Part shown: positions 35,106 through 47,600 of the stretch, piece by piece | How the letters are laid out: every line of letters starts with the position of its first letter | How positions within the stretch are numbered: position 1 is the first letter of the stretch | Origin: Centrapalus pauciflorus | Taxonomy: Eukaryota; Streptophyta; Magnoliopsida; Asterales; Asteraceae | Assembly: GCA_020465985.1 (NCBI GenBank) | Contig: JAANYP010004790.1 | Span: 1,203,501 to 1,267,500, forward strand | Direction: 5' to 3' | DNA length: 64,000 bases | Position numbers and translations under genes: made by a program | The notes under the pieces: generated by a model | What the model saw: only the letters and a program-made list of their open reading frames with translations | What the model was told of the DNA's origin: nothing | The model's database searches: none

Positions 35106-35243
35106 TAATATATATACATTATAGAAGCATGCACCCTTATTCAGACTATACACATTTTTCATCAGTTGTATTATCTTATCAAAATATAAAATAATATGTT
35201 TCAGTTGTAAATGTTACGTGTTTCTATAGATTGGTAAAATCGT
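35106..35243 (+). repeat. 137-bp direct repeat, copy 2
   Basis: Second copy of the block at 34493-34629; it runs into the partial foldback copy that starts at about 35247. Confidence 0.75.
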
Positions 35244-35246
35244 AAT

Positions 35247-35389
35247 TCACTAATTATAACTGGGGTCTAATGTCTAAATTTCTCTAAACGTACCAAAAAG
35301 AAAAATTAAGTTGAGGACTTTTAGGGAAAAAACTAACATGAAATGACGAAAACACAAAAAACTCATCTTGTGTTTTTTCATAATAAACC
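35247..35389. mobile_element. CCGG-loop foldback family, half copy
   Basis: This matches only the right arm of the family (ATTATAACTGGGGTCTAATG, GACGAAAACACAAAAAACTC, TTTTTTCATAATAAACCC). The left arm is missing. Confidence 0.6.
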
Positions 35390-35531
35390 CTATTTATAAT
35401 TATAGAATTAGTGGGAAAATGACAAAATAAATACGGAAAGATGAACATATATATTATAAAAATTGTTTACACTATAAAATTTCACGCAATATAAAATCAT
35501 TTTCAATGTTACCTAAAGTAATTTATATTTC

Positions 35532-35800
35532 GGTTTATTACGAAAAAAACCAACATATTTTTACGGTTTTTGCGTTTTCGTCCCTCAATATTTTTTTTTA
35601 GTTTTGTGAAATTTGACTATTAGACCCCGGTTTTAATTATTAAACCGGGTTTTTAGAGACCGAAAAACCGGGTTCTAATATTCATTTGTCACTAAACCAA
35701 AAAGGAAAAATTAACTTGAAGGCTTTTATGTAATAAAATAACATGAAGCGACGAAAACACAAAAAACGTGAAAACATGTTAGTTTATTTTCATATTAAAC
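35532..35800. mobile_element. CCGG-loop foldback family, full copy 1
   Basis: The left arm begins GGTTTATTACGAAAAAAACC. The right arm, reverse-complemented, begins GTTTAATATGAAAATAAAC. Both arms carry ATGTT..TTTTTTGTGTTTTCGTC-type words. The centre has AGACCCCGGTT and AAACCGGGTT palindromes. No coding capacity. Confidence 0.7.
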
Positions 35801-36013
35801 TCTTTTGTAGAATTACGAAAAGATGACAATATGAATTAATGTTAAGAAATAAGTAACTTTACTTATCACTTATTATCAATATTATTATTTTCAAACTAAT
35901 GAACAGTGCCTGACAACTTAAAGTTTTATATATAAATAACCAGTTTTCAAAATATTTACATAAAGTGAAGTGGAGCGGTTGGTTTATGCTTCTCATTCTT
36001 AGTTGCTTGGTAC

Positions 36014-36500
36014 CAAGGTTGTTAAGATCGAGATTTTACCTATGATCGTTTTTTTTTTCATTGCAAGATCGAGATCTTAGAATCGGATCGGGATCGTAAG
36101 ATCCTACCGAAATTAAATATTATATATAACAGTATTGTATCATAAACAAAAGAAAATCATTTCATTCCAAAAACATGTACATGAAGAAAGTAATTCTTCG
36201 TTCAAAAGAAAGCTTGTCATTTTCATAGAGGATTCAAACTTTAAAGACAATACTAAAGAAAGTCATTTGCATATATCCATTCACAAGTCATAAAAAGTTT
36301 GAAATACACGTCGTACGATCTTACGATGTTACTAACGATTCTACGATCTTGCTTACGAAAACAAACCGTATGTAGGATCGGATTTTCGTATGATCTTACT
36401 AACGATCCTACCTAAAATCGATCCTATTAGCGATCCTGATCGAAATCTACTTGTAGGATCGTACGATCCTACGATTTAAATCGCGATTTCAATAACCATG
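36014..36500. mobile_element. hAT MITE rich in GATCGTACGATC words, copy 2
   Basis: The unit begins CAAGGTTGTTAAGATCG and ends CGATTTCAATAACCATG. A perfect 8-bp duplication CTTGGTAC flanks it (36006-36013 and 36501-36508). Its 487 bp align along the whole length with the copy at 11885-12381, including AAGATCCTACCGAAATTAAA. Confidence 0.9.
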
Positions 36501-36750
36501 CTTGGTACCGTGTTTGAACCTTGGTGTTGTCATTTTTTATTAGTGATAATAAAGTTGTCATGACACTTCAACCCACTAATGTGTAGAGCATACTTATTTT
36601 GATATTTTTCTTTTAAATATTAACTTTCAATGTTTGAATATTATAATTGTTTTGTTTAGTTCTTTATTTTATTATTATTTTTGACAACCTTATTTTATTT
36701 TGTTAAATATAAAAAATTGACGTATTACAAACGAAAACATAGAAAACATG

Positions 36751-37104
36751 TTGTCAAAAACTATATTGAAGAAAAATAATTCAATTTTAATTTATTATCA
36801 CGTTTGCTTCATTATAATTTCTTTTCAAGAATCTATTTGAAATCAATTTTATATTACAAAGATCAAATCGACAAGCTGTCATAAACTATATTGAAGAAAA
36901 ATATTCTATTCGATTTTATTTATTTGTCTCATTTGCTTCATTATAATTTTTTTCAAGAATCTATTTGAAATCGCTTTTATTTCACAAAGATCAAATCGAT
37001 AACTAAATGAGCCTACTCAGGTTCGACATTATTTCTCAAAAACTCTATTTAGGAAAAAAAATTTCATTATTTTTTAATTTGTTGTCACATTTGATTCGTT
37101 ATAA
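36751..37104 (+). repeat. ~127-bp tandem repeat, about 2.6 copies
   Basis: Each unit contains ACTATATTGAAGAAAAATA, TTTGCTTCATTATAATTT, AAGAATCTATTTGAAATC and ACAAAGATCAAATCGA. Copies start at about 36751, 36878 and 37030, the last being partial and more diverged. Confidence 0.75.
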
Positions 37105-38386
37105 AAATATATTATTATGATCATATTATATTTATCCATATTTCTGAAAGATAATCAAATGACATATTTTATCATTTTATATATAGTCTATATGACATTT
37201 TGGTTTTTCTATAATAGATATGTTATATTTTATAGAAATTCGAATATATCATTATGGTCGCCTTATTTTTATTTACATTTCAATAAAAGTTTATTACCGT
37301 CGGAACTATTTTATTAGGCAAACATGCATGTACCTGACCTATTTTTTATTTTATACATGATATATAATTGTTATTTTTTTATAACCTTTGATATTATAAT
37401 TTTTTAAAAATTCAAATATATCATTATGATCGCATTATTGGAATCTATATTCCAATATAATTTTTTTTGTCTAAACTATTTTTAAAATAACAAAATGTTT
37501 ATTGTTTAGTTATGATCTCGCTGTAGTGCCGGGTTAAACAAACTCGTTTATTATAATTCTATGTAAAAGCACGACACGGTGACAATTAAAATTACTTATT
37601 TTTTGTAATTTATATTTATAAATAGATACCACACAAATATTTTAATTATCAATCATTTGCATAAAATATAAATGAACATGAAATTAAAACGTGTAAATAT
37701 ATAAACATAAAATTATAAATAACAACTAATTATAAAAACATAATTTTAAGATCCTAATACTTAAAACATTAGAAAAACAAAAGTTTGATAACTTTTTATA
37801 AAACATGTTAAATAATAATATTTAATTACACTTAAAAATATTTTTGGATGAGATCGTATGTTGATTAATTATTTACTAAATTTTATTTTTAATCAATCCT
37901 TAATAAGATACAATTTTGATTTAATTTGATTTGATTTTTTAAAATTTTGATAGTCACGTATTAATTGTTGGTAATGAAATGCAACATCATAAGAAAAACA
38001 TAATTAATTACTTATTTACTAATATTTACAGATTTTAAAGTGTGAGACGTATTGTGTGATGTGAAATAAAGAGCTTGTAACTTCTTTTTTTTTTTTTTCC
38101 TATAAACAAAGCCAAAAAGTTAGTTAAAAGACATAAACAATAAAGATAATAATAAAGTTAACCATTTTTAGAATGATTTATTTAAAAGTATCATTGGTGA
38201 TAATTTTTGAAAGATTATCAAAAATTCGTGATATATAATGGTTTTTCTTGATAAAATTTAGCCTTTTCACGTAATAATTTAAAATTTTTGTGATAAATTT
38301 TTTAGATTTAATAAAAAATAACATAAAGTATAACAAAATTTTTACGATTTAACATAAAGCAAATAAAAAAGTACATATCACAAATA
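37105..38386. other. AT-rich intergenic DNA, no gene seen
   Basis: The short word ATATATCATTATGRTCG recurs near 37245 and 37417, and similar ATTATGATCATATTAT at 37113. Otherwise I see only AT-rich sequence; a frame of 66 codons at 37117-37317 looks random. Confidence 0.45.
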
Positions 38387-38393
38387 TACACTT

Positions 38394-38559
38394 AGACCTG
38401 GCAATTGGAGACACGAATACACGAGTTTGTGAGAGACACGACACGACACGAATACATCTTAAAATTTGAGATAAAACTTATTGCCCTTCGTGTATTCATG
38501 TCGTATCAAATTCGGGTCTGACACGTGAAAACGACACGAATACACGAATTGCCAGGTCT
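38394..38559. mobile_element. small hAT-like MITE
   Basis: It starts AGACCTGGCAATTGG and ends CGAATTGCCAGGTCT, near-perfect inverted termini. The flanking duplication TACACTT (38387-38393, 38560-38566) is perfect over 7 bp, with an eighth position off. Length is 166 bp. The interior repeats the words GACACGA and ATACACGA. No coding capacity. Confidence 0.8.
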
Positions 38560-38799
38560 TACACTTTGATAATTTTTTTTTTTAAAAACCATATAATTGC
38601 TCACCTCGGAATCTCACAAATTTTATCTCAAATAAAAGAACAAACTTTTTGTTCATTCCCGATTATAGCATTTAACTGGTAAAAAGAGTTATACATAGAG
38701 TTTGTTATTTGAAATAACAACCGACTTTTTATTTTTTTATATTGTGACAATCAGTTTTATCTTTTATCATCTAATATTAATATTGTTTGAAATAATAAG

Positions 38800-39100
38800 G
38801 TTTTATTATGAAAAAAACCAACATGTTTTCATGTTTTTTGCGTTTTCATCCCTCTATGTTATTCTTTTTCCATAAAAGTCCTCAAGTTAATTTTTTCTTT
38901 TTGGTTTATGAAATTTAGACATTAGAACCCGGTTTTTTAGTTTTAAAACCCCGGTTCACTAATTATAACCGGGGTCTATTGTCCAAATTTTACTAAACCA
39001 AAAAAAAATAAAAAATTTGAGGACTTTTATGAAAAAAATAACATGGGGCAACGAAAATGCAAAAAACTTGAAATCATGTTGGTTTTTTTCATAATAAACA
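38800..39100. mobile_element. CCGG-loop foldback family, full copy 2
   Basis: Both ends read TTTATTATGAAAAAAACCAA (the right end after reverse complement). The centre holds the palindrome CCCCGGTTCACTAATTATAA followed by CCGGGG. About 300 bp, homologous to 35532-35800 and to the half copy at 35247-35389. Confidence 0.75.
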
Positions 39101-39262
39101 AAAAAAATAATAATAAATTCGGTTGTTTACCGGTTAAATGTTTGTTATAACCGGAAGTAAACCAAGAGCTGATTTCTGAGACAAAATTTATAAGATTGCT
39201 ATAAAAAATGTTGCTTGTTATTTTGAGAAATTTCCGTTACATGGTTAATTTATTACATTACA

Positions 39263-40407
39263 CTAGTTTTTGACCCACGTAATACGTGGATAATTTTAAT
39301 AAAATTTATTTATATAAAATGAATATAAGTAAAAAATAAAATACATAACTATTAATTATATTAAAATAATATAAGAATACTATTATTATTCGTTAATAAT
39401 TTTTAAAGTTTATTTTTAATTTAATATATTTTATTTGATATAAATTGAAATTTTAGTTTGTATGTAATATAATACTTATATATTTTATTACAAATTAATA
39501 TTTATAGACTAAAAATAATAAAGTTATTTATCTTTTAAAAATAATAATTGTACTTATCTTTTTATCATAGATTAAAAGTAATAGATTATATTTATCTTTA
39601 TAAAATTGATAAATTGTATTTATCTTTTATTTTTTTTATAATAATATGTTGTATTAATTTTTGTGAATATAAACTTATAAAAAAATTCACAATTGTTATA
39701 TGCATGTTATGTAAATATATATCTAGTTTATCAAAAATTTAATTCAACTTAAACATTTATAATGCTCCTTAACTATACCATATTGTATACTATGAATGTA
39801 GGATGTCATAAAAAAAGTTCTCATAAACTTTTAACACAAACTTAATTTTATTTTTTTATACGCATGTGAGATTAGTTCTATATAAAAAAAAATAAGAAAA
39901 TGTGTGCTTGATTTAAATTTAAACGTATAAACATTAAACTCGGCCAAACATAAATTTCAGAAGAATCTATTATTGTCTAATTATTAATACAATAAGATCA
40001 ATTATTTTTAGTCTAAATAAGAAAAACTCAAAATATGTAATATAAATCCAGTTTATAAAAAATAATATAAACACTAACCTTAATTATATTTAATGTACAA
40101 TTTAACCGCTGAATATAGTGTAAATAAATAAACATGAATTCTCAAATTACAATTCATGGATTATAATTGATTTTTTTATACCGAGAAGATATAATATTTG
40201 TAAGATAATAGTTTTATATCCTTTAATTATAATTTAATTAAAATATCAACTTTTTTTTATCTTAAATGTAAATTTAGATTAGTATTAGAATAGAATGTTT
40301 AAAGTATTTTTTTTTTTTAATTACATGAATAAAATGTGTAAGCATTTGAATTAGATTTCATATTTTTTAAACAATAAATTAGTTAATTAGAAATCTAATT
40401 ATGGAAG

Positions 40408-40456
<49 letters not shown>

Positions 40457-40518
40457 AGAAAACCAAAAATTTAGAGGAGTGACACTTGACATTGAGAGTT
40501 TTCTTTTATTAATATAGA
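39263..40518 (-). mobile_element. nonautonomous Helitron C
   Basis: On minus it begins TCTATATTAATAAAAG at 40518 and ends with the hairpin CCACGTATTACGTGG and GTCAAAAACTAG at 39263. Outside bases are A and T. It shares its 3' end and much of its interior (ATAATATAAGAATA, ATAATACTTATATATTTTAT) with Helitron A, but has no retrotransposon in it. It includes an A run of about 46 at 40409-40454. The 5' end lies roughly 230 bp upstream of the probable DENN gene leader. Confidence 0.78.
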
Positions 40519-40589
40519 TTGACAATAGTCACATTACATGCATAAACGTTTGACGAGAAATAAAGAAATTTCGTTACAAATATATATAA

Positions 40590-41645
<1,056 letters not shown>

Positions 41646-44600
41646 ATGACAACTGTAGGCACTGGCCATAGACGCTGTAGAAGTGAAATTGTGACTTCGT
41701 TAAATACTGAAAATCAAGCCAATGGTTTTCAAAGATTGAAGACTCATATGCAAAGGGCTTTGAACTGGGGTGGTAGCCAGGAACAAGCATTTTTTAATCC
41801 AGAGATCTTAGCTAATCAGAAACGCCAGTGGTATCAGGGTCACTCAAAGTCATCGGTAATATGTAACTTCATTTATCATATTTATTGTCATAATTACTTG
41901 CTTTTAACTAGAGTCATGCTATATCAGGGTTGCATGTCAGGAGTCTAAATGCCACATTACCCACCTACAAACATCTAAACACCATAAGCTTCTGCGGTAC
42001 CTTTTGTTTTGCAAGCGACACTAATTTTTCTAAAGTATTTCATGGCCTTAAAACTACTATAAACGGCTTGCAAACTTCTGCAAACCCTTCTTATGAGATT
42101 CAAATATTCTTTGATTTTGGTTGTACAACTAATAAGGTCCCATTCCACGGTGCGAAATATGGTAGAACTTTGTGCACACGTATTGCTGCTGATTCCATGT
42201 CTTTTCTTTGCTCTAGAAAGGCTAAGCAATATTAAGGTAACATCAGCATTCATTAGAGATGGTCTGTGGTGGTGATTGATGTGAGTTTTTCAGCTTAAGT
42301 TACCATAATCAATATCATTATCACTTTTCAAGACTCAACATGTGAAGACTGAAGAACATCCTGTTTCTGGACCCTTTTTCTTTCTACCCTTGGCAGATTG
42401 AGAAAAAGCCTTTAATTGCCCACTTACCTAGTAGTTTATAAAATGCAAACTAACAAATGTACAAATTTGATCCTTGGCTAGATTTAAATTGTTAAATGCT
42501 TATCAGTTTGTGTGAAATATGATACCTTTTTGTACATTTTCCCATTATTATATAGAATGATAAGAAATGAACATTGTCACACGGATGTCTTATTGAGGTG
42601 AATGGAGGTGTCTACTGCCATGGGTACGTGTCTTAGGAATCACCCTTGGTTGCAGTACTAGAAAATGATGTTTAGTGTACTAGGTTGAATGTTGTGATGC
42701 TCCGTGAATCTTTTTTTTGGTGGATAAACTTTAGTTTTTCTATAGTCTGCTTGGGACTCTGAATCAAGGGTATTCTAGGAAACTTCCTTTTGATCGGCTT
42801 ATTTCCAAGTATATCTGTTGAGTGCATGTGTTGTATCCCAGGTTCCCTTTCGGCACATTTCATGACTCATGAGTTTATGTAGAGTGAACTACAAAGATCA
42901 TTGATGAACATTTCTCCAATCTGCACGTGTTAACTATTTTTTTATTTGCAATTTTTTCCCATAGTTTTAAAAAAAATGCGTTCTTTGTAGTCTATTAGTT
43001 TCTGCAACTCAAGTGAGAAAAGTACACTTCAATGGACAAGATTGTCATTTCTACTACCCCCAATTATTTTCACCTCTGGTGCATCATACAGCTTATGTGA
43101 ACATGATGGGTGTAGGATACTACGAAATACCAGGACCCATCCTCACTTTTTGAACATTTCCTTATTGCGGGTATCCATCCAAATGCTAATCTTGAGGCTG
43201 CAGAGGATGCATTTGCCACAAGAAAGAAGTGGGAGGTCAAAGTGGACAAAACAGACCTGATGGATCTCAAAATCATGCAGTTTCGATCACCTCCACAAGT
43301 GACAATGGAACCCCAGGTCTGCTGCCTCACTAAGCGTTGTTTATTTTCCAAGTTATCCTTTTATAATGCCTTACCATTTTAAATTTAGGATATACACATG
43401 TGTGCTAAGTTACAGCTTGCCATTTTGGCTTTACATGTGTTCTGTGAATAGTCTATCAATTAAGAGTAGCATATGAACGAAGGGAAATTCGTCTCACTTT
43501 CTTATTTGAATTTTATGTGGTCTTCGTTTCGGGATAACATCTGTTTTTGAATATTTCTCAACTAAGATGCTTCTCATGTAAGTATAGTTGCAATTATTAA
43601 AGGAAGGAGGGTTCTGCAATTGTTCTTGGTAAAGTTTATAATGTCATATAATAAGCTTGCTTATAACATAGAAAAGGGTAAGCATTATTTGTGTAAGTAA
43701 ATGCATGGGGTTTTAGCATCCTTTTACTGGTCTTTTTATGTTTATTAAAACTTTGTATCCTCTTATTACCTCCAGATACTTTTCAAGTACCCTCCTGGGA
43801 AGAAGTTATCTATGCGCTTAGGAGATTTAGCATCCTTTTGCTTTCCTGCTGGTGTGAAGGTGATATATTTCTATACTCCATGTCTTCAAGATGACTCTGT
43901 CTATAATCAATATGGTCCATACTAACATTTTCATAAGTTATCTATGCCAACTCAGACATTGATTTGATATCCCTTTTATATCTCTCCCCTTTGTGTCTTC
44001 TATTTTCGATAAGATACTGCTTTGACAAAGTTCAGATGTATAGAATAGGAATGATGTTTCTCCATCGAAGTATATTTCTTCTTTAATGTTGTGATTCCTT
44101 CAGGCATGTGTAATGCAGAGGACCCCATCGTTAAATGAGCTGAATCAACTCGTTTATGGACAGGTATGAATGAATGGAAAATCATTTATTGTTTCTAACA
44201 TGGACTTGTTTGTCTTTTATCAACCAAGTTATTCAGCTCGTTTATAAGTATGGACTGTTATGCAATGGAACTGTAATTTCGTGATACTCGCAATAGCCCT
44301 ATTGGGAATATAATTTATAACAGGGCTAGAGTAAGATTTGTGATTTATATGGAGGCATTTAGTACTCGAAATATTTTTAAATAATATTCAACTACTGGCT
44401 AATAGATGGTCTTCGAGATGTACAAGAAGCATCCTTTGTATGTACACCATCGTTGAAAATTATGTTTGCTAATTGTACAGAGACCATTGGCATTGCATGT
44501 TCTATCATCTGGTAGAAGTTTCAAGTGCACATTATGTATTTTGCTACAAATGAAGATTTTCTTCTTTCATAGCTCAATTATGCGAGGGAATTGAACATTG

Positions 44601-47600
44601 TTTCTCCATATACGTCATATGTGTCCCACATGCTTTATGATCACTATTTTTTAGTGTCTAATAGTTATGCTCCCATTTACAAAAGTTAAAGTCTCATGTT
44701 TATCAAGGCATCCACATAAACTTTTTTTCTTTTTTGGCTCATGTCAGGTCCTATAAAATAATCAAACTTCTCTTCTTGTGTTTGCATGACAGGAACACTT
44801 GAGCAGAGATGACTTATCGTTCATATTTTCACTTAAGGCAAGTTGTATATAATTATAATATCTGATTGACCTCCATCATCCAGTAGTCCTTTTGTTTCTC
44901 CATTGCAACATTTTTGCTTATTATAGGCTGGCATCGAATAAAGTAGACCCTCAAATGATAATCTGCTTTCATATGTGTGTAAAACTTGTAGAGTTGTTGG
45001 TATATTCTCTTTAGCTTCTTAATTGAATTGCTGAGGAAGTCTTTCCTTGCTCATTCATTGGCTAGAAGATAGGTCCAAAACAGATGAAAACGCAAATGTA
45101 CATTTGCAGTTTTTTAAATACATCCTTTGTAAAAGATTCATCAACAATATACTTATTTCTTCAGTCATCATTACATCATTTTCGTTCAACTTTAATCAAA
45201 TTAAGTAACATGTATGGTCAATTTGGGATCAAGCAGGACAAAAAGAACAATTTGATGAAGAGAAAAGTAACAATCGAACTGTAAGGTTGATGGTGATGTA
45301 TGTTTTAATAAAATAAAGAAAACGTTGTAGTTTGATATAATGATAATATTACAAGTTTGATCGATGGATCTTTTTTTGAGCATGTACTGAAACAACTATT
45401 TGTATTTTGCGTGTACTGATGCTTAAAGGGATATAAATAAAAAAATGAAAGAAGGGTTCAACTAGCTGCAATGTCACTGGAACACATCTTTTTAATTACA
45501 GGCCGATTCCTTGTAGTTTGACATTGCCGAGTTCAAACTGTTGAAAGTGAATTTTAAAAAATATCTGCGTCAACATCACTATAGTTGGTTGTTAATATTC
45601 AATTCTCTAAGGACTGGTGCAATTCCTATATTTACAGTTTTAGATTCTTTTATGGCTAAGGTCAAATTTGAACTAAAATTGATGTAATTAGTTCCAGTTT
45701 GTTACCATTTTTCCCATCATGTGGTAAAATAGAGTTTCTGGAATCTCACATGACGAATGGTATTGCTGAAGCTCTCCTGTGCACACAAGGTTCTGTAGTG
45801 TCACGTGGTGGGTGCTACATGACGTGTGTGCCATGGGCTTCTGCAAGCATTATTAATCTTGGGGGGTTCCGCAAATTACATATGAACACATGTTAGGCAA
45901 CCAAAACTGACTGTGTTGAAATTTGAAATTGAATTCCTGTAGGTGCAACATAATGTATGCATACAATAACAATTGTAGGCTTTCCTTTGTATCAATCAGG
46001 TGGCTGACAACGCAACCCTTTATGGTGTCTGCATACACACACAAGAATTCGTTCAGAGACCACCAGGAATGCTTGGTGCTGCATCACCCCTTTCACGAGC
46101 ATCTGGGAAAGGCAGTCGGTTTTTAGTCACTGCACCTCGCTGTTACTGTCTATTAACTAGAGTCCCTTTCTTTGAACTACACTATGCGATGTTAAACAGG
46201 CTAGTCTTTCTCTTATTTTTCTCCTAGGAAAACACGTTGAATGTGTACAGCAACTCCATAATATGCATGTTTTTGGATGCAGTATCGTTGCACAGGAACG
46301 CCTCAATCGAATAACACAATTTATTAGTGAAGTGGGTCTTGATCCTGTCCCTTCATCACCCAAACTAAATGAACAAGAGGGTGCAATTACCGGAAGTCCA
46401 ATCCAGAAGCGCTCATGGATGGATAATGCAATACCAGTTGATAGCGCAATAGCCCTCTCTGCTGTTGCTGCAGGCATTATAGATGACTCGCTAAATTCAC
46501 CTTCAATGGGATTGGGATCCGGGTCTCCGAATGTTGGAAGAAAGGAGCAGCCTTTTCTTGATGATTCTAATCATGAAGCCCTGGAAAAGAGATGGGAGTG
46601 CATAGGAAAGATGCATGGTGATCATGATAGTGTCCGCAAGGCAGATGTAGAGGCATGTGTTTTTCCGGTGAGCCAGACACTGGAACGACTTGGAAGTTCT
46701 GGGCCCTTCTTCAGGTTAAGATTGTTCTTCCTTGTGCATGTAGTCATGAAATGTTGACATCGGTTTGCCTTACGTTGTATCAGTGCTGGATGTGCAAAAT
46801 TGGTGTAAAAACCTAAGGATTAAACTGGTACAGGCTATATTCAGTCGTGGTTCTTGGGTTTTAAAAGAACCAGTTCTCAGTTTGGTTTGGTTTGGAATTG
46901 GGCTCTTTACCAGAATATGATATTTTCATATATGAAATGGTGTCTATATATTTATACTTTTTCAAACTATAAATCTCCAAGTTCCCTTGCATTTAACTAT
47001 CTGGTTTGGGAACAAATCAATTCTAACATGGATCTGTACTGGTACCAAACCAATTTAGATCAGCCCAGATCTCTCCCTTAGCTTCAATTTCTCTGTTCTG
47101 GTTCTGCTTTCGTCCCATTACAAGCCCCTATCGGTGCATGCCATATAGTAGGGTCATAATTAGTTAGTTAATATGCTTACCTGAGAAGACATTAAGGTCA
47201 TAGGGTTTATTCATATAAATCTAGTAGAAAATTTGTTAGCACAACATCTTATATGCCTGTGGGGTTTTGTTGTACACCCCCACCCCAACAATAAGAACAC
47301 TATGGAGTAATATACTTTTGCAATTCATCCTTAACCAGTTCAGTGAAAGGAATCATATTAGAGGATCCAGGTGGAGTACTTTCTTGTAGTGATAAAGATG
47401 CTACTAATAAGACGATTATGGAATGGGCTAAGGTGTGTTGATTTTCCTTGCTTAAAATTGTTATCTGCCAAATATAACATGTTGATTATTAACTAATCAT
47501 GTTAACATCTGTTCATCGCAGGAAAATAAAAATGATTTGCTACAGATTGTTTGCAACTATCATGCTATACCAGTTCCATCATATGGTGGAAAGGTACTTT

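Noticed and set aside
41930..42253. Overlapping 92-101-codon frames in the first long DENN intron
   Set aside because: No family match, both strands open, and the flanking exons join in phase without them.
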